Shown here in pieces: positions 1 to 7,628 of a stretch of 40,211 bases of DNA; within the stretch, counting starts at the first letter, position 1, and every line of letters begins with the position of its first letter. A program made the translations under genes and the position numbers. The notes below the pieces were generated by a model that saw nothing but the letters and a program-made list of their open reading frames with translations, did not search any database and was not told the origin of the DNA. The DNA is from Peptoniphilus_E sp964345555 (lineage in GTDB: Bacteria > Bacillota > Clostridia > Tissierellales > Peptoniphilaceae), in the NCBI GenBank assembly GCA_964345555.1, contig CAYFRD010000013.1, positions 1-40,211 of the forward strand. Reading direction: 5' to 3'.

Positions 1-116
1 TAATATAAATTTATTACAAATATCTTTTTATTATAGCATAACCTTTATCTTCATATATGTAATTATAACAACGTTTATAAATAAAAAGTTTATAAATATG
101 TTTTTCTTGAAAAGTT

Positions 117-149
117 GTAAAGGAGTCCGATATTCTCGAACTCCTTTAC
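117..149 (-). terminator. Hairpin terminator of the surface-protein gene
   Basis: The arms at 117-130 and 136-149 pair over 14 bases with one mismatch around a 5-base loop. The hairpin starts five bases after the stop codon of the SLH gene. T-rich sequence follows on both strands, so it may act in both directions. The rest of 1-116 is AT-rich with no gene that I can see. Confidence 0.75.
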
Positions 150-154
150 TGTTT

Positions 155-3100
155 TTATTCAACTATAGTCGTAACTATTTCCGTCCAGTCTTCATGGATT
201 CTGTCAAATCTGTCTTTGCTTTCTCTTCTGATTAGTTTGTGGGTGTTTGCTGCTTCTACTATTTCGTAGTAGTACCAGTCTGTTTGGTTTAGGTCTGTGA
301 ATTTGATTAAAGTGTTTTCGTATCCTCTTATGGCTTCTTCGTCTGCTACTCTGTTGTACATTCTGTTGAGCATTGTTGTTGCTTCTGCTCTTGTGAGTTG
401 TGCGTCGGGTCTGAAGGTTCCGTCTTCGTAGCCTTGTATTCTTTTGTTGCCTGATATTTTGTTTATTTCTTTTTCGTATTTGTGTCCTTTTATGTCTGTG
501 AAGTCTGATGTGGTGGTGGTGTCTTTGTCTATTGCTGCGAGCATTTTGGCAAATTCGGCTCTTGTGATTTTGTCGTCGGGTCTTAGTTTGCTATTTTCAG
601 AATCTAACATATTTGCTCTTAATGCTGCGTTTAGATATTTGTTGTACCAACCATTTGCATCTACATCAGCAAAGTCCGGTTTCATTTCATTTGAAAGGTC
701 TAAGTTTGCAAGTCTTGTTACCATTGCTGCTGCTTCGGCTCTGGTCATGTTTCCTTGGGGTAGCACTGTTCCGTCGGGATAGCCTTTGATGTATGCTTTG
801 TGAAGTTCTACATTCTTGGGTTCAATGTCTTTGCTTGAGGATTTTTCCGGTTCAATTAGCAAGCTGCCCGTTGCAAAGGGTCTGTCTGTTTCCGGTCTGA
901 CTATTTCTTCTATATCAGGTATGGGTATTATCGGCACTATGGGATTAGTATCTTCACCTGCATCTTTTTCCCATTGTGCATAGACTTCCATATCTCCTGT
1001 TACGGCGGAAGCACTTGTAAATTCTTCTCCGGTGCCATCCTTTGCCCTATTCCAGCCCTTTAGAGTATAGGTTTTTCCCTTCGAGTCCGTATAAGTCAAA
1101 TCTTTAGGAAATTCACTATCTTGAATATGCCATTTCCCATCTCGCAATTCCAAAGCTTTTACGGTTTTTATCAACTGTTCTTCCGTATCTCCTAAATTGT
1201 CGGTGTTTTTCATAAATTTCACTTCAAAAAGACCAAGAACTATATTGTCATCGGGCATTGCTTTTAAGGATTTATTTTCTTCATCTGGATTCACTGCCGT
1301 AGGTCCGCTTTGTTCCGCATTTTTTCTTATATACTGTTTTATAATCAAAGGTGCCGATTGTCCTTCAGGATATAGGCGTAGTCCCTTGAATTCCACGAAT
1401 TCCATACCTATGATCTTCTCATCTGTTGGCGGAATTTGGTCATTTTTCAAAATTCTGTAAAGTCCTACAGATTTATCATTGTAATGAATTCCCTTTTCAT
1501 CTTTTCCGTCTACAACTGTACGGGTATTGATTTTGTTTTCTTTAAAAATATCCACATGGTATCTGCCGCCTTCCACCAAATTTGACTTTTCAGTGGGTCC
1601 GGTTGCATTGGCCTTTCCTACATACAGTATAGCTTCATCATCTGTCAAACGGACGACGGGACTTGATACCAGCTCTGTCGATGAGGATGCTGCAAAATCC
1701 ACAGCATAGGAGTTTATCTTGGGTGTAGTGGTTCCCGTACCGTCTACAACTACCTCTCCCGATGCTTCAATTGCCACAGCATTTGTCGATGAGCCGGGAG
1801 CATCCCACTTGCTGTCGGCATGAAGAGCATCAGGGTAATAGACTTTTGTCCATTTGTAGTTTAGCCATTGTAAGTCATAGTAGTCCGTCATCAAACTTTG
1901 GAAAGGAGTATTGCCGGCTTCCACCGTGCCGCCCTCCATTGTCACATTAATAGACTTACTAATTCCGGAACCGGCTTCTTGCTTGGAAGCTCCTCCCATT
2001 ACCGTGACTTCATCGCTTATTTGAACATCTGCATAACCTGCAATGCCATTGCCGCCCTTTGCTGCACTTGTTCCTCCGTAGATCTGTGCAAGTCCTGATA
2101 CTTCGATTCTACCTGTGGGATTTTCCAAATTATTTTCAATGGCGGATCCCGCTTTCATTCCCTTCATGTAGTTGGTGACTAAGGGCTTTCTCAATCCACC
2201 ACTTGTTTGTGGACCTGTGGAAGAACCGCCGGTCACCAGGCTTGTGCCTGAAATTTGAACATTGACCACTCCTTTGATACCAACTCCGCCTGTGCCTGCA
2301 CCCGTTTGTCCGCTGGGCGATGCCGGTGTGTGGATATCTCCACCATGTACATTTCCTCCGTCGACAATGACAGTGCCCACATTTTCAATTCCATGACCTG
2401 CAGACATATTTCCTATATCTTCATTGACGGAAATCAATTTAATCTGTTTTTGATTTTCTTTAGAGTAAGTAGTGGAACCGTACCCTTGAACCGTAGCTCC
2501 GTTATCCACCCTCACTGTATTCTGTCCGTTACCTACAATTCCGCTTCCGTAGCGATAGCTATCTTTGACTTCATCGGCAATATTGTTTAATCGACCTCCC
2601 ATAACATGGGCGCCCTTAGTAACGTGAATGTATCCTGTGGAGTAGATTCCTGCCGCTCCTCTTTTTGATGCAAGAGGATTGTCACTGTAAATTGTGCTGC
2701 CTTTAATCTCCGGAAAATGTGGTCCTTCGATGCTTGTATTGCCTGAAAGTAATATTTCTCCATCTGATACTACAGTCGCCATTGGCGTACTGCCTCTGCT
2801 GGTTCCTCCGGTGATAATCAATTTTTGATCTGTGTTTTCGGAGTATTCTCCGGCACCTTCCGTTTCATTGATTGCGGTCAATTTGCCCCTACCCATGTGA
2901 ATTGTCGGAGCTTGCGGAACTGTAGCATCGGCCGGCGATATATTGTCTGTCGCTCCGTGAATCCATCCTCCGTAAAGCTCCACTTCACTATTTCCACGAG
3001 CCAAAATCGCAGGACCGTAATATTGAGACTTTGAAAAACCGCTTATGGTACTTTCAGACCTGTGGCTGATTACCGAACCGGCTTTGGACTTGCCGAAAAC

Positions 3101-3409
3101 GAGTTTTCCTCCATCAAGAACTTCCACAGTTGCGGTGTAATTATCATCTAATTCAACTATTCCGGGATCCGCTACTGTACCTACCCCGGGTTTGATTACG
3201 TCATCTCCTGCAACCAAGTATATATTTCGTCCCTTAATGGCCCCGCCGGGATACTTGCCGTCTCCACCTTTTACGACCAACTTTATAGGAGTTGTATAAC
3301 TCTGTCTAAAGTCAATGTCGATATCTTCGGCTATAAGTACATATCCGCCCTTTCCACCGGAAGACTTTCCGCCATATATGCTGAAGGATTTGTTTGTAAG
3401 ATCGTTCAT
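155..3409 (-). CDS. SLH-domain surface protein, main part (C-terminal portion of a split gene)
   Basis: This frame encodes 1084 residues of a cell-surface protein. Residues 1 to about 720 are Gly/Thr-rich and repetitive, with many short GG-turn motifs, like a right-handed beta-helix adhesin. About 730-815 resembles an InlB/Listeria-Bacteroides repeat (GWNRAKDGTGEEF, then YAQWEKD). A Pro-rich linker follows, then three SLH modules at about 865-900, 912-960 and 969-1020 (ITRAEFAKML and LTRAEATTML type motifs) and a partial fourth. SLH modules bind pyruvylated wall polymers. There is no signal peptide at the first ATG and only a weak ribosome binding site. The missing signal peptide lies in the adjacent upstream frame (3420-4076). 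Removing one base from the C6 run at 3438-3443 joins the two frames into about 1306 residues. I infer a frameshifted, slippage-controlled or mis-sequenced single gene. Confidence 0.85.
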   Translation of the reverse strand: MNDLTNKSFSIYGGKSSGGKGGYVLIAEDIDIDFRQSYTTPIKLVVKGGDGKYPGGAIKGRNIYLVAGDDVIKPGVGTVADPGIVELDDNYTATVEVLDGGKLVFGKSKAGSVISHRSESTISGFSKSQYYGPAILARGNSEVELYGGWIHGATDNISPADATVPQAPTIHMGRGKLTAINETEGAGEYSENTDQKLIITGGTSRGSTPMATVVSDGEILLSGNTSIEGPHFPEIKGSTIYSDNPLASKRGAAGIYSTGYIHVTKGAHVMGGRLNNIADEVKDSYRYGSGIVGNGQNTVRVDNGATVQGYGSTTYSKENQKQIKLISVNEDIGNMSAGHGIENVGTVIVDGGNVHGGDIHTPASPSGQTGAGTGGVGIKGVVNVQISGTSLVTGGSSTGPQTSGGLRKPLVTNYMKGMKAGSAIENNLENPTGRIEVSGLAQIYGGTSAAKGGNGIAGYADVQISDEVTVMGGASKQEAGSGISKSINVTMEGGTVEAGNTPFQSLMTDYYDLQWLNYKWTKVYYPDALHADSKWDAPGSSTNAVAIEASGEVVVDGTGTTTPKINSYAVDFAASSSTELVSSPVVRLTDDEAILYVGKANATGPTEKSNLVEGGRYHVDIFKENKINTRTVVDGKDEKGIHYNDKSVGLYRILKNDQIPPTDEKIIGMEFVEFKGLRLYPEGQSAPLIIKQYIRKNAEQSGPTAVNPDEENKSLKAMPDDNIVLGLFEVKFMKNTDNLGDTEEQLIKTVKALELRDGKWHIQDSEFPKDLTYTDSKGKTYTLKGWNRAKDGTGEEFTSASAVTGDMEVYAQWEKDAGEDTNPIVPIIPIPDIEEIVRPETDRPFATGSLLIEPEKSSSKDIEPKNVELHKAYIKGYPDGTVLPQGNMTRAEAAAMVTRLANLDLSNEMKPDFADVDANGWYNKYLNAALRANMLDSENSKLRPDDKITRAEFAKMLAAIDKDTTTTSDFTDIKGHKYEKEINKISGNKRIQGYEDGTFRPDAQLTRAEATTMLNRMYNRVADEEAIRGYENTLIKFTDLNQTDWYYYEIVEAANTHKLIRRESKDRFDRIHEDWTEIVTTIVE

Positions 3410-3419
3410 TATGAACTCT

Positions 3420-4076
3420 CTACAAACTATCGCGTTGCCCCCCGGTCATATCTGAGGTATTTCCGCCTGTAATACTGTTAACTGCAGGTCTTGGATAAGG
3501 AAAAGATATTCCTCTTAAAAAGCTTTCTCCCCTTTCGGCTTTTACTTGATTCACAAGATCGCTATAATCACTATCCGTTTTTAGAATTTCTATTCCCGTC
3601 ACTTCCACTGAGCCTGTGGGAAGATTGACTGCATCTTGTCCTGCCTTTGCATGGATTCCCGTGCGGTCATTGATTAGAAGATTTCCTCCTCCGAATATGG
3701 TCGGTCTTCCATCTGCCCCTGTTATTTCCACATGAGTCAAAGTCAGCGTTGCCCCTTGTGCAATTTCAAAGGATATATTTTGCAACCTTGAATCTTCTCG
3801 AATCTGAATAAACTTTTGTCCGTAGGGTGAGTCATAGGCTTCATATTCCATCTCAGCACTAATGGTTATGCTCTTTGAAACTGCAATAACCGAACCTGCG
3901 AAGTCCTTGTTTTCTTTTAATCCCTTGATTTGTATAATATCTCCATCTGCTGCATTTTCAATTGCCGCCTTGATCTCCTCCGTGGAGGATACCTCATAGG
4001 TAGCCGCATGAACCATATTTGGCAACAATACCAACATAATCACAAAGGATAGCAATATTCTTACATATTTTTTCAT
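3420..4076 (-). CDS. Surface protein N-terminal fragment with signal peptide (5' part of the split SLH gene)
   Basis: This frame encodes 218 residues. It begins with a clear Sec signal peptide (MKKYVRILLSFVIMLVLLP, ending near HAA). A pectate-lyase-like start of a beta-helix follows (SSTEEIKAAIENAADGDIIQI), as in many Firmicute adhesins. The ribosome binding site AGAGGAG is 6-7 bases before the ATG. The frame terminates 12 codons after it crosses a run of six G (coding strand). With five G the frame stays open and runs into the large SLH frame without a stop. The fragment alone would be secreted without a wall anchor. A strong promoter lies upstream at 4154-4182. Confidence 0.8.
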   Translation of the reverse strand: MKKYVRILLSFVIMLVLLPNMVHAATYEVSSTEEIKAAIENAADGDIIQIKGLKENKDFAGSVIAVSKSITISAEMEYEAYDSPYGQKFIQIREDSRLQNISFEIAQGATLTLTHVEITGADGRPTIFGGGNLLINDRTGIHAKAGQDAVNLPTGSVEVTGIEILKTDSDYSDLVNQVKAERGESFLRGISFPYPRPAVNSITGGNTSDMTGGQRDSL

Positions 4077-4153
4077 ATTATGCTCCTCTCTTGCTTCAAC
4101 TGCCGATAAAACTTTACAAAAAAATAATACTGTTGTGTACTATATTAATATAA

Positions 4154-4182
4154 ATTATATCAGTTCAAAGTATTCATCTCAA
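4154..4182 (-). promoter_or_regulatory. Sigma-A promoter of the surface-protein gene
   Basis: On the minus strand the -35 is TTGAGA (4177-4182) and the -10 is TATAAT (4154-4159), with a 17-base spacer. It lies about 80 bases before the ATG. A second overlapping candidate (TTGAAC, 18 bases, TATAGT) is just downstream. Confidence 0.65.
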
Positions 4183-4225
4183 ATCTTTTAACACATCTTT
4201 ATAAAGAATTTTTAACATTATGTAT

Positions 4226-4317
4226 AAAATATACCGGGCGGGCGTGGGCGACCGCCCCTACGAATGAAATGCATAAAATAAAAGTAGGGGACGATGCCTT
4301 CATCGTCCCGCAGCAAT
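4226..4317. repeat. 92-bp hairpin-rich intergenic repeat, copy 1
   Basis: This copy matches 4359-4450 at about 85 of 92 positions. It contains a GC-rich half-hairpin (GGGCGG...CCGCCC) and a perfect 9-bp stem, GGGACGATG / CATCGTCCC, with a 4-base loop. CCCCTAC and GTAGGGG form an inner inverted pair. GC content is far above its surroundings. It looks like a dispersed, MITE-like intergenic element; I see no transposase. Confidence 0.85.
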
Positions 4318-4358
4318 AAAACTGTCCATACAAAAATATTGCAGATATAATACATACC

Positions 4359-4450
4359 AAAATATATCGGGTGGACGTGTCCGACCGCCCCTACAAATGA
4401 AATGCATAAAATAAAAGTAGGGGACGATGCCCTCATCGTCCCGCAGCAAT
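4359..4450. repeat. 92-bp hairpin-rich intergenic repeat, copy 2
   Basis: This is the second copy, in direct orientation and offset 133 bp from copy 1. The C-to-T change in the left stem keeps pairing as a G-U wobble in plus-strand RNA, and one other change falls in the loop of the right stem. It ends 1 bp before the stop codon of the ribbon-helix-helix gene. Confidence 0.85.
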
Positions 4451-4451
4451 G

Positions 4452-4628
4452 TCAATCCTTATTTTCTTTGTCTTTTTCAGAAAAGGCGCTCTTGTTTCTC
4501 TTTTTAATTTCTCGTGTCAATATATACTCTATCTGCCCGTTAATGGATCTGAACTCATCATTTGCCCATTTTGACAATTCTTCATAAAGCTCTTCCGATA
4601 TCCTAAGTGGTATTTGTTTTCTTGCGAT
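4452..4628 (-). CDS. Small ribbon-helix-helix (Arc-type) DNA-binding protein, non-NTG start
   Basis: The frame encodes about 58 residues. Its core, KQIPLRISEELYEELSKWA followed by FRSINGQIEYIL and a Lys/Arg-rich tail, is the beta-strand plus two-helix pattern of Arc/MetJ-type repressors. From memory, homologous small proteins usually begin M-A-(R/K)-K-Q, which aligns the start here to ATC at 4626-4628. No ATG, GTG or TTG occurs in frame between an upstream stop inside the SPFH gene and residue 18. AAAGAG sits about 9 bases before the ATC. The gene lies directly after the SPFH gene, 13 bases past its stop. It may use a rare ATC start, be reached by frameshift, or have lost its start codon. The protein family is fairly certain; its expression is not. 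Confidence 0.6.
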   Translation of the reverse strand: MARKQIPLRISEELYEELSKWANDEFRSINGQIEYILTREIKKRNKSAFSEKDKENKD

Positions 4629-4641
4629 AGTATCACGCTCT

Positions 4642-5700
4642 TTAGTAAAGACTTCCGCTGTTTACAACGGGCTGAGTGTCTCTGTTGCTGCAAAGCACCA
4701 CCATCAAATTGGATACCATTGTCGCTTTTTTGTCTTCGTCAAGGTCAACTACACCTTTTTCGCTGAGCTTTTCAAGAGCCATTTCCACCATTCCCACTGC
4801 TCCGTCCACTATTGTGGCTCTTGCATCCACAACTGCCGCCGCCTGTTGTCTTTGGAGCATTGCAGCTGCTATTTCTGGTGCATAGGCAAGATAGGTTATT
4901 CTAGCATCAATTATTTCAATACCTGCTATATCTACTCTTTCCTGAATTTTTTCTTTAATTCGCTGTGCAACTACGGAACTTGAGCCTCTAAGGCTACCTT
5001 CATCCGCTTCGCCGTCTCCTGTGGTGTCAATGCCCGGCACAGAATCGTAGGGATAAATTCTCACGATATCTCTAAGTGATGAATCGCATTGCAAGGATAG
5101 AAATTCCTTGTAATTATCCACTTCAAATACCGCCTTAGCCGTATCCACAACTCTCCACATGACCGCTATGCCCACTTCCACCGGATTACCCAGCCTGTCG
5201 TTTATCTTTTGCTTTGCATTGTTCAACGTCATTACTTTGAGCGATATTTTTTTGCCTGAGGGCAATTCCGCATTGGCTGTATTTGTATCGTTTAATGCAA
5301 TTCTGGGTTTCTTGGTAATTACATCTCCACTTTGTCCGAGAAATGTATTGGCTGCAGGGTTAAAACCTGTACTGAAGGGATTGACATAGTAAAATCCTGT
5401 TTCCTTCAAAGTCCCAGAGTATTCGCCGAACAATGTGAGCACCAACGCTTCTTGCGGTTTGATAACTTTAAGCCCGAAGTACAGAACTATGTTTACAAAG
5501 AACCAAACAACACCGAAAACTATTAAGACTGCTCCGTTGGCAATTCCCATGCTTACAAGGTCAATCCCCTTTGCGAATAGAAAAACCGACAAAATATGCG
5601 TTGCAATTAATATTATCAGCATGGTCATTCCCGGTTTGGCTTTAAGTACTTTTTCTTTGATGTTCTTTTTTTGTCTTTTATTTATATTTTTTTCTTCCAT
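4642..5700 (-). CDS. SPFH/Band 7 (stomatin-prohibitin-flotillin) membrane protein
   Basis: The product has 352 residues from the ATG at 5700, which is preceded by GGAGGGATTTT. An in-frame upstream start at 5730 lacks a site. Two membrane segments lie near residues 25-45 and 50-75. An SPFH domain follows (GLKVIKPQEALVLTLFGEY onward), with the usual coiled stretch rich in Ala/Gln (MLQRQQAAAVVDARATIVDGA). Such proteins form oligomeric scaffolds in membrane microdomains. Their client here is unknown. The next gene downstream is a ribbon-helix-helix protein, an arrangement I recall from other Clostridia. The gene has its own promoter with a palindrome over the -10 (5729-5757). Confidence 0.88.
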   Translation of the reverse strand: MEEKNINKRQKKNIKEKVLKAKPGMTMLIILIATHILSVFLFAKGIDLVSMGIANGAVLIVFGVVWFFVNIVLYFGLKVIKPQEALVLTLFGEYSGTLKETGFYYVNPFSTGFNPAANTFLGQSGDVITKKPRIALNDTNTANAELPSGKKISLKVMTLNNAKQKINDRLGNPVEVGIAVMWRVVDTAKAVFEVDNYKEFLSLQCDSSLRDIVRIYPYDSVPGIDTTGDGEADEGSLRGSSSVVAQRIKEKIQERVDIAGIEIIDARITYLAYAPEIAAAMLQRQQAAAVVDARATIVDGAVGMVEMALEKLSEKGVVDLDEDKKATMVSNLMVVLCSNRDTQPVVNSGSLY

Positions 5701-5728
5701 AAAATCCCTCCTTGTTATTGATATTATC

Positions 5729-5757
5729 ATGATATCATTTTTATATCATCAGTGCAA
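5729..5757 (-). promoter_or_regulatory. Promoter of the SPFH-RHH pair with overlapping palindrome
   Basis: On the minus strand the -35 is TTGCAC (5752-5757), the spacer is 17 bases and the -10 is TATCAT (5729-5734). The perfect 10-bp palindrome ATGATATCAT (5729-5738) covers the -10, and further ATATCAT/TTATCAT half-sites lie on both sides. This could be an operator, possibly for the RHH protein encoded in the same unit, which is inference. Confidence 0.5.
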
Positions 5758-5762
5758 TAAAA

Positions 5763-5795
5763 AAACTGTTAAATCTTTGTAAAGTTTAACAGTTT
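5763..5795 (-). terminator. Terminator after exoA
   Basis: The 11-bp arms AAACTGTTAAA (5763-5773) and TTTAACAGTTT (5785-5795) are followed on the minus strand by a T run. The hairpin starts nine bases after the exoA stop and separates it from the SPFH promoter. Confidence 0.8.
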
Positions 5796-5803
5796 CCTGC
5801 AAT

Positions 5804-6553
5804 TTATTTTAAAATCAATCCCACGGGACAATGATCCGAACCTAAGATGTCTTGATGTATCGTGGCATCTTCTACTTCGTCCTTAATGTCATCGGATATT
5901 ACGAAGTAGTCGATTCTCCAGCCTATATTTCTCTCTCTGGATTTGGCGAAGTGTGACCACCATGAATATTCTTCTTTGTCCGGATAGAGCATTCTGAAGG
6001 TGTCGATGTAGCCGTTATCCAACAGCACGGTGAATTTTTCTCTCTCCTCATCGGTAAAGCCTGCTGATTTTCTATTGGTAGAGGGATTTGCAAGGTCGAT
6101 TTCCTTGTGTGCAACGTTTAAATCCCCGCAGAGAATCACGGGTTTTTTCGCTTTTAAATCATTTAGATAATCTCTGAAATCATCTTCCCATTTCATTCTG
6201 TATTCCAATCGTTCCAGTTTTCTCTTGGAGTTGGGAGTGTAGACTGTTACAAAGTAAAATTTTTCAAATTCGCAGCATATAACTCTGCCTTCGTTATCAT
6301 GTTCTTCAATTCCTATTCCATAAGTAACATTTAACGGTTTGACTCTGGTGAATACTGCCGTTCCCGAATATCCTTTTTTTTCGGCGTAGTTGTAGTACAT
6401 TTCATACCCGTCGATTTCCAAATCCAGTTGCCCTTCAGACAGCTTTATCTCCTGCAAAGCCATTATGTCGGGATTCAATCCTTCAAAGGATTCCATAAAT
6501 CCCTTTCTTATTGCGGCTCTCAATCCGTTTACGTTCCAAGATATAAGTTTCAA
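5804..6553 (-). CDS. exoA: Exodeoxyribonuclease III / AP endonuclease
   Basis: The product has 249 residues and is a full-length ExoIII/Ape1-type DNA-repair nuclease that cuts at abasic sites and degrades duplex DNA from the 3' end. Family motifs are present in order: SWNVNGLRA at the N-terminus, LQEIKL with the metal-binding Glu at residue 35, GDLNVAH, and the C-terminal GSDHCPVGL with the catalytic Asp-His. The start is TTG, overlapping the stop of ttcA as TTGA. The ribosome binding site GAGGAGG lies inside the end of ttcA, 8-9 bases upstream. The two genes are therefore translationally coupled. A terminator follows directly. Confidence 0.95.
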   Translation of the reverse strand: MKLISWNVNGLRAAIRKGFMESFEGLNPDIMALQEIKLSEGQLDLEIDGYEMYYNYAEKKGYSGTAVFTRVKPLNVTYGIGIEEHDNEGRVICCEFEKFYFVTVYTPNSKRKLERLEYRMKWEDDFRDYLNDLKAKKPVILCGDLNVAHKEIDLANPSTNRKSAGFTDEEREKFTVLLDNGYIDTFRMLYPDKEEYSWWSHFAKSRERNIGWRIDYFVISDDIKDEVEDATIHQDILGSDHCPVGLILK

Positions 6554-7383
6554 TAATTTTCCTCCTCATAATAGTCGTCTAAAAAATTTATTTTTCTATC
6601 GCCCTTTTTGTATGCGATTATGGCTCCTATGTCCACATTTTCAGCAGACCTAAGAATGTTTATATCCACATTTTTATTTACCTTTTGCAAATCTTTAATT
6701 AGATCCTTAACAAAAAATCTCATGCCGGATTCTTTTTTTGCAGTTACGCTGCAAGCACAGTCCAGTGCCTTGAGCCCCGTGCTGTTCATAAAACTTATTA
6801 TGGATTTCTCCTTTATATAGTACATAGGTCTTATAAGTTCCAGTCCTTCAAAATTTTTGGAGTGCAGCTTGGGCATCATGGTCTTGAAATTGCCTGCAAA
6901 GAGCACGTTTAAAAGCACCGTTTCAATTACATCGTTGAAATGGTGTCCCAAAGCCAGTTTGTTGCAGCCCAGCTCCTGAGCCTTGGAATAGAGATTGCCC
7001 CTTCTCATTCTGGCGCACATATAGCAGGGATTTTCCTCATCTAATTTATGTGCCACCTCAAACACGTCGGAATCGTGAATCTTGACAGGTATGCCCAACA
7101 TTTTGCAGTTGTATTCCAATAGTTCTCTATTCTCTTTTTTGTAACCCGGATCCATGGCTATGAATTCCAGATGAAAGTTGTACTTGCTGTGTCTTTTCAG
7201 CTCCTGAAAGAGTTTTGCAAGTGTGAGCGAGTCCTTGCCTCCCGATATGGCTACGGCGATTCTGTCTCCCTCACGAACAAGTTCAAAATCCTTTATGGCC
7301 TTGATGAAATTGGTCCACAGATAATTTCTGTAACTCTTGTTTATGGATCTTTCTATATCATGTATGGATTTAATACCGGACAA
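6550..7383 (-). CDS. ttcA: TtcA-family tRNA thiolation protein (PP-loop ATPase)
   Basis: The product has 277 residues. The PP-loop SGGKDS at 47-52 activates tRNA by adenylation. The Cys pair C120-x-x-C123 and Cys209/Cys211 fit the iron-sulfur or persulfide cysteines of the TtcA group, which makes 2-thiocytidine-32 in tRNA. Assignment to TtcA rather than a sister family (TtuA, TilS-like) rests on motif layout. The start is TTG at 7383 with AGAGGAAATAAA before it. It overlaps exoA by four bases in one operon. Confidence 0.82.
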   Translation of the reverse strand: MSGIKSIHDIERSINKSYRNYLWTNFIKAIKDFELVREGDRIAVAISGGKDSLTLAKLFQELKRHSKYNFHLEFIAMDPGYKKENRELLEYNCKMLGIPVKIHDSDVFEVAHKLDEENPCYMCARMRRGNLYSKAQELGCNKLALGHHFNDVIETVLLNVLFAGNFKTMMPKLHSKNFEGLELIRPMYYIKEKSIISFMNSTGLKALDCACSVTAKKESGMRFFVKDLIKDLQKVNKNVDINILRSAENVDIGAIIAYKKGDRKINFLDDYYEEENY

Positions 7384-7501
7384 TTTATTTCCTCTTTTCT
7401 ACTTTCGCCATGCACCGAGCATAAAACAGGCGAAGAAATTTTATCTTATTTTTTAAAGCTAAATAATATCCTAACACAAAACAATGTCTTATTTCCATAG
7501 C

Positions 7502-7531
7502 TTGACGTAATCTCCAGCAGATTAATATAAA
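7502..7531 (+). promoter_or_regulatory. Promoter of the zinc-ribbon membrane protein
   Basis: The -35 is TTGACG (7502-7507), the spacer is 18 bases and the -10 is TATAAA (7526-7531). It predicts a leader of about 90 bases that includes a 12-bp palindrome at 7598-7609. Confidence 0.5.
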
Positions 7532-7597
7532 ATAAATTTTTTCAATTCCTTTTCATAAATATTAATACAATAATTTTTAATTTACAATAATGATCAA

Positions 7598-7609
7598 AGG
7601 GTATACCCT
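7598..7609. promoter_or_regulatory. 12-bp perfect palindrome AGGGTATACCCT
   Basis: The palindrome lies 6-7 bases before the ribosome binding site of the zinc-ribbon gene. It could be a repressor site or an mRNA hairpin. I do not recognise the regulator. Confidence 0.35.
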
Positions 7610-7628
7610 ATATGTAAGAGGTGATACT

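Noticed and set aside
155..3409. Treating the large SLH frame as a complete independent gene
   Set aside because: It lacks a signal peptide and has only a weak ribosome binding site, and the missing part is in the adjacent frame, one base out of register.
4218..4436. Minus-strand frame of 72 codons
   Set aside because: It runs across both 92-bp repeats and repeats the same peptide in two forms; it is an artefact of the repeat, with no ribosome binding site.
4226..4450. CRISPR array
   Set aside because: There are only two long units with a single spacer-like gap and no cas genes; the internal hairpins fit an intergenic repeat.
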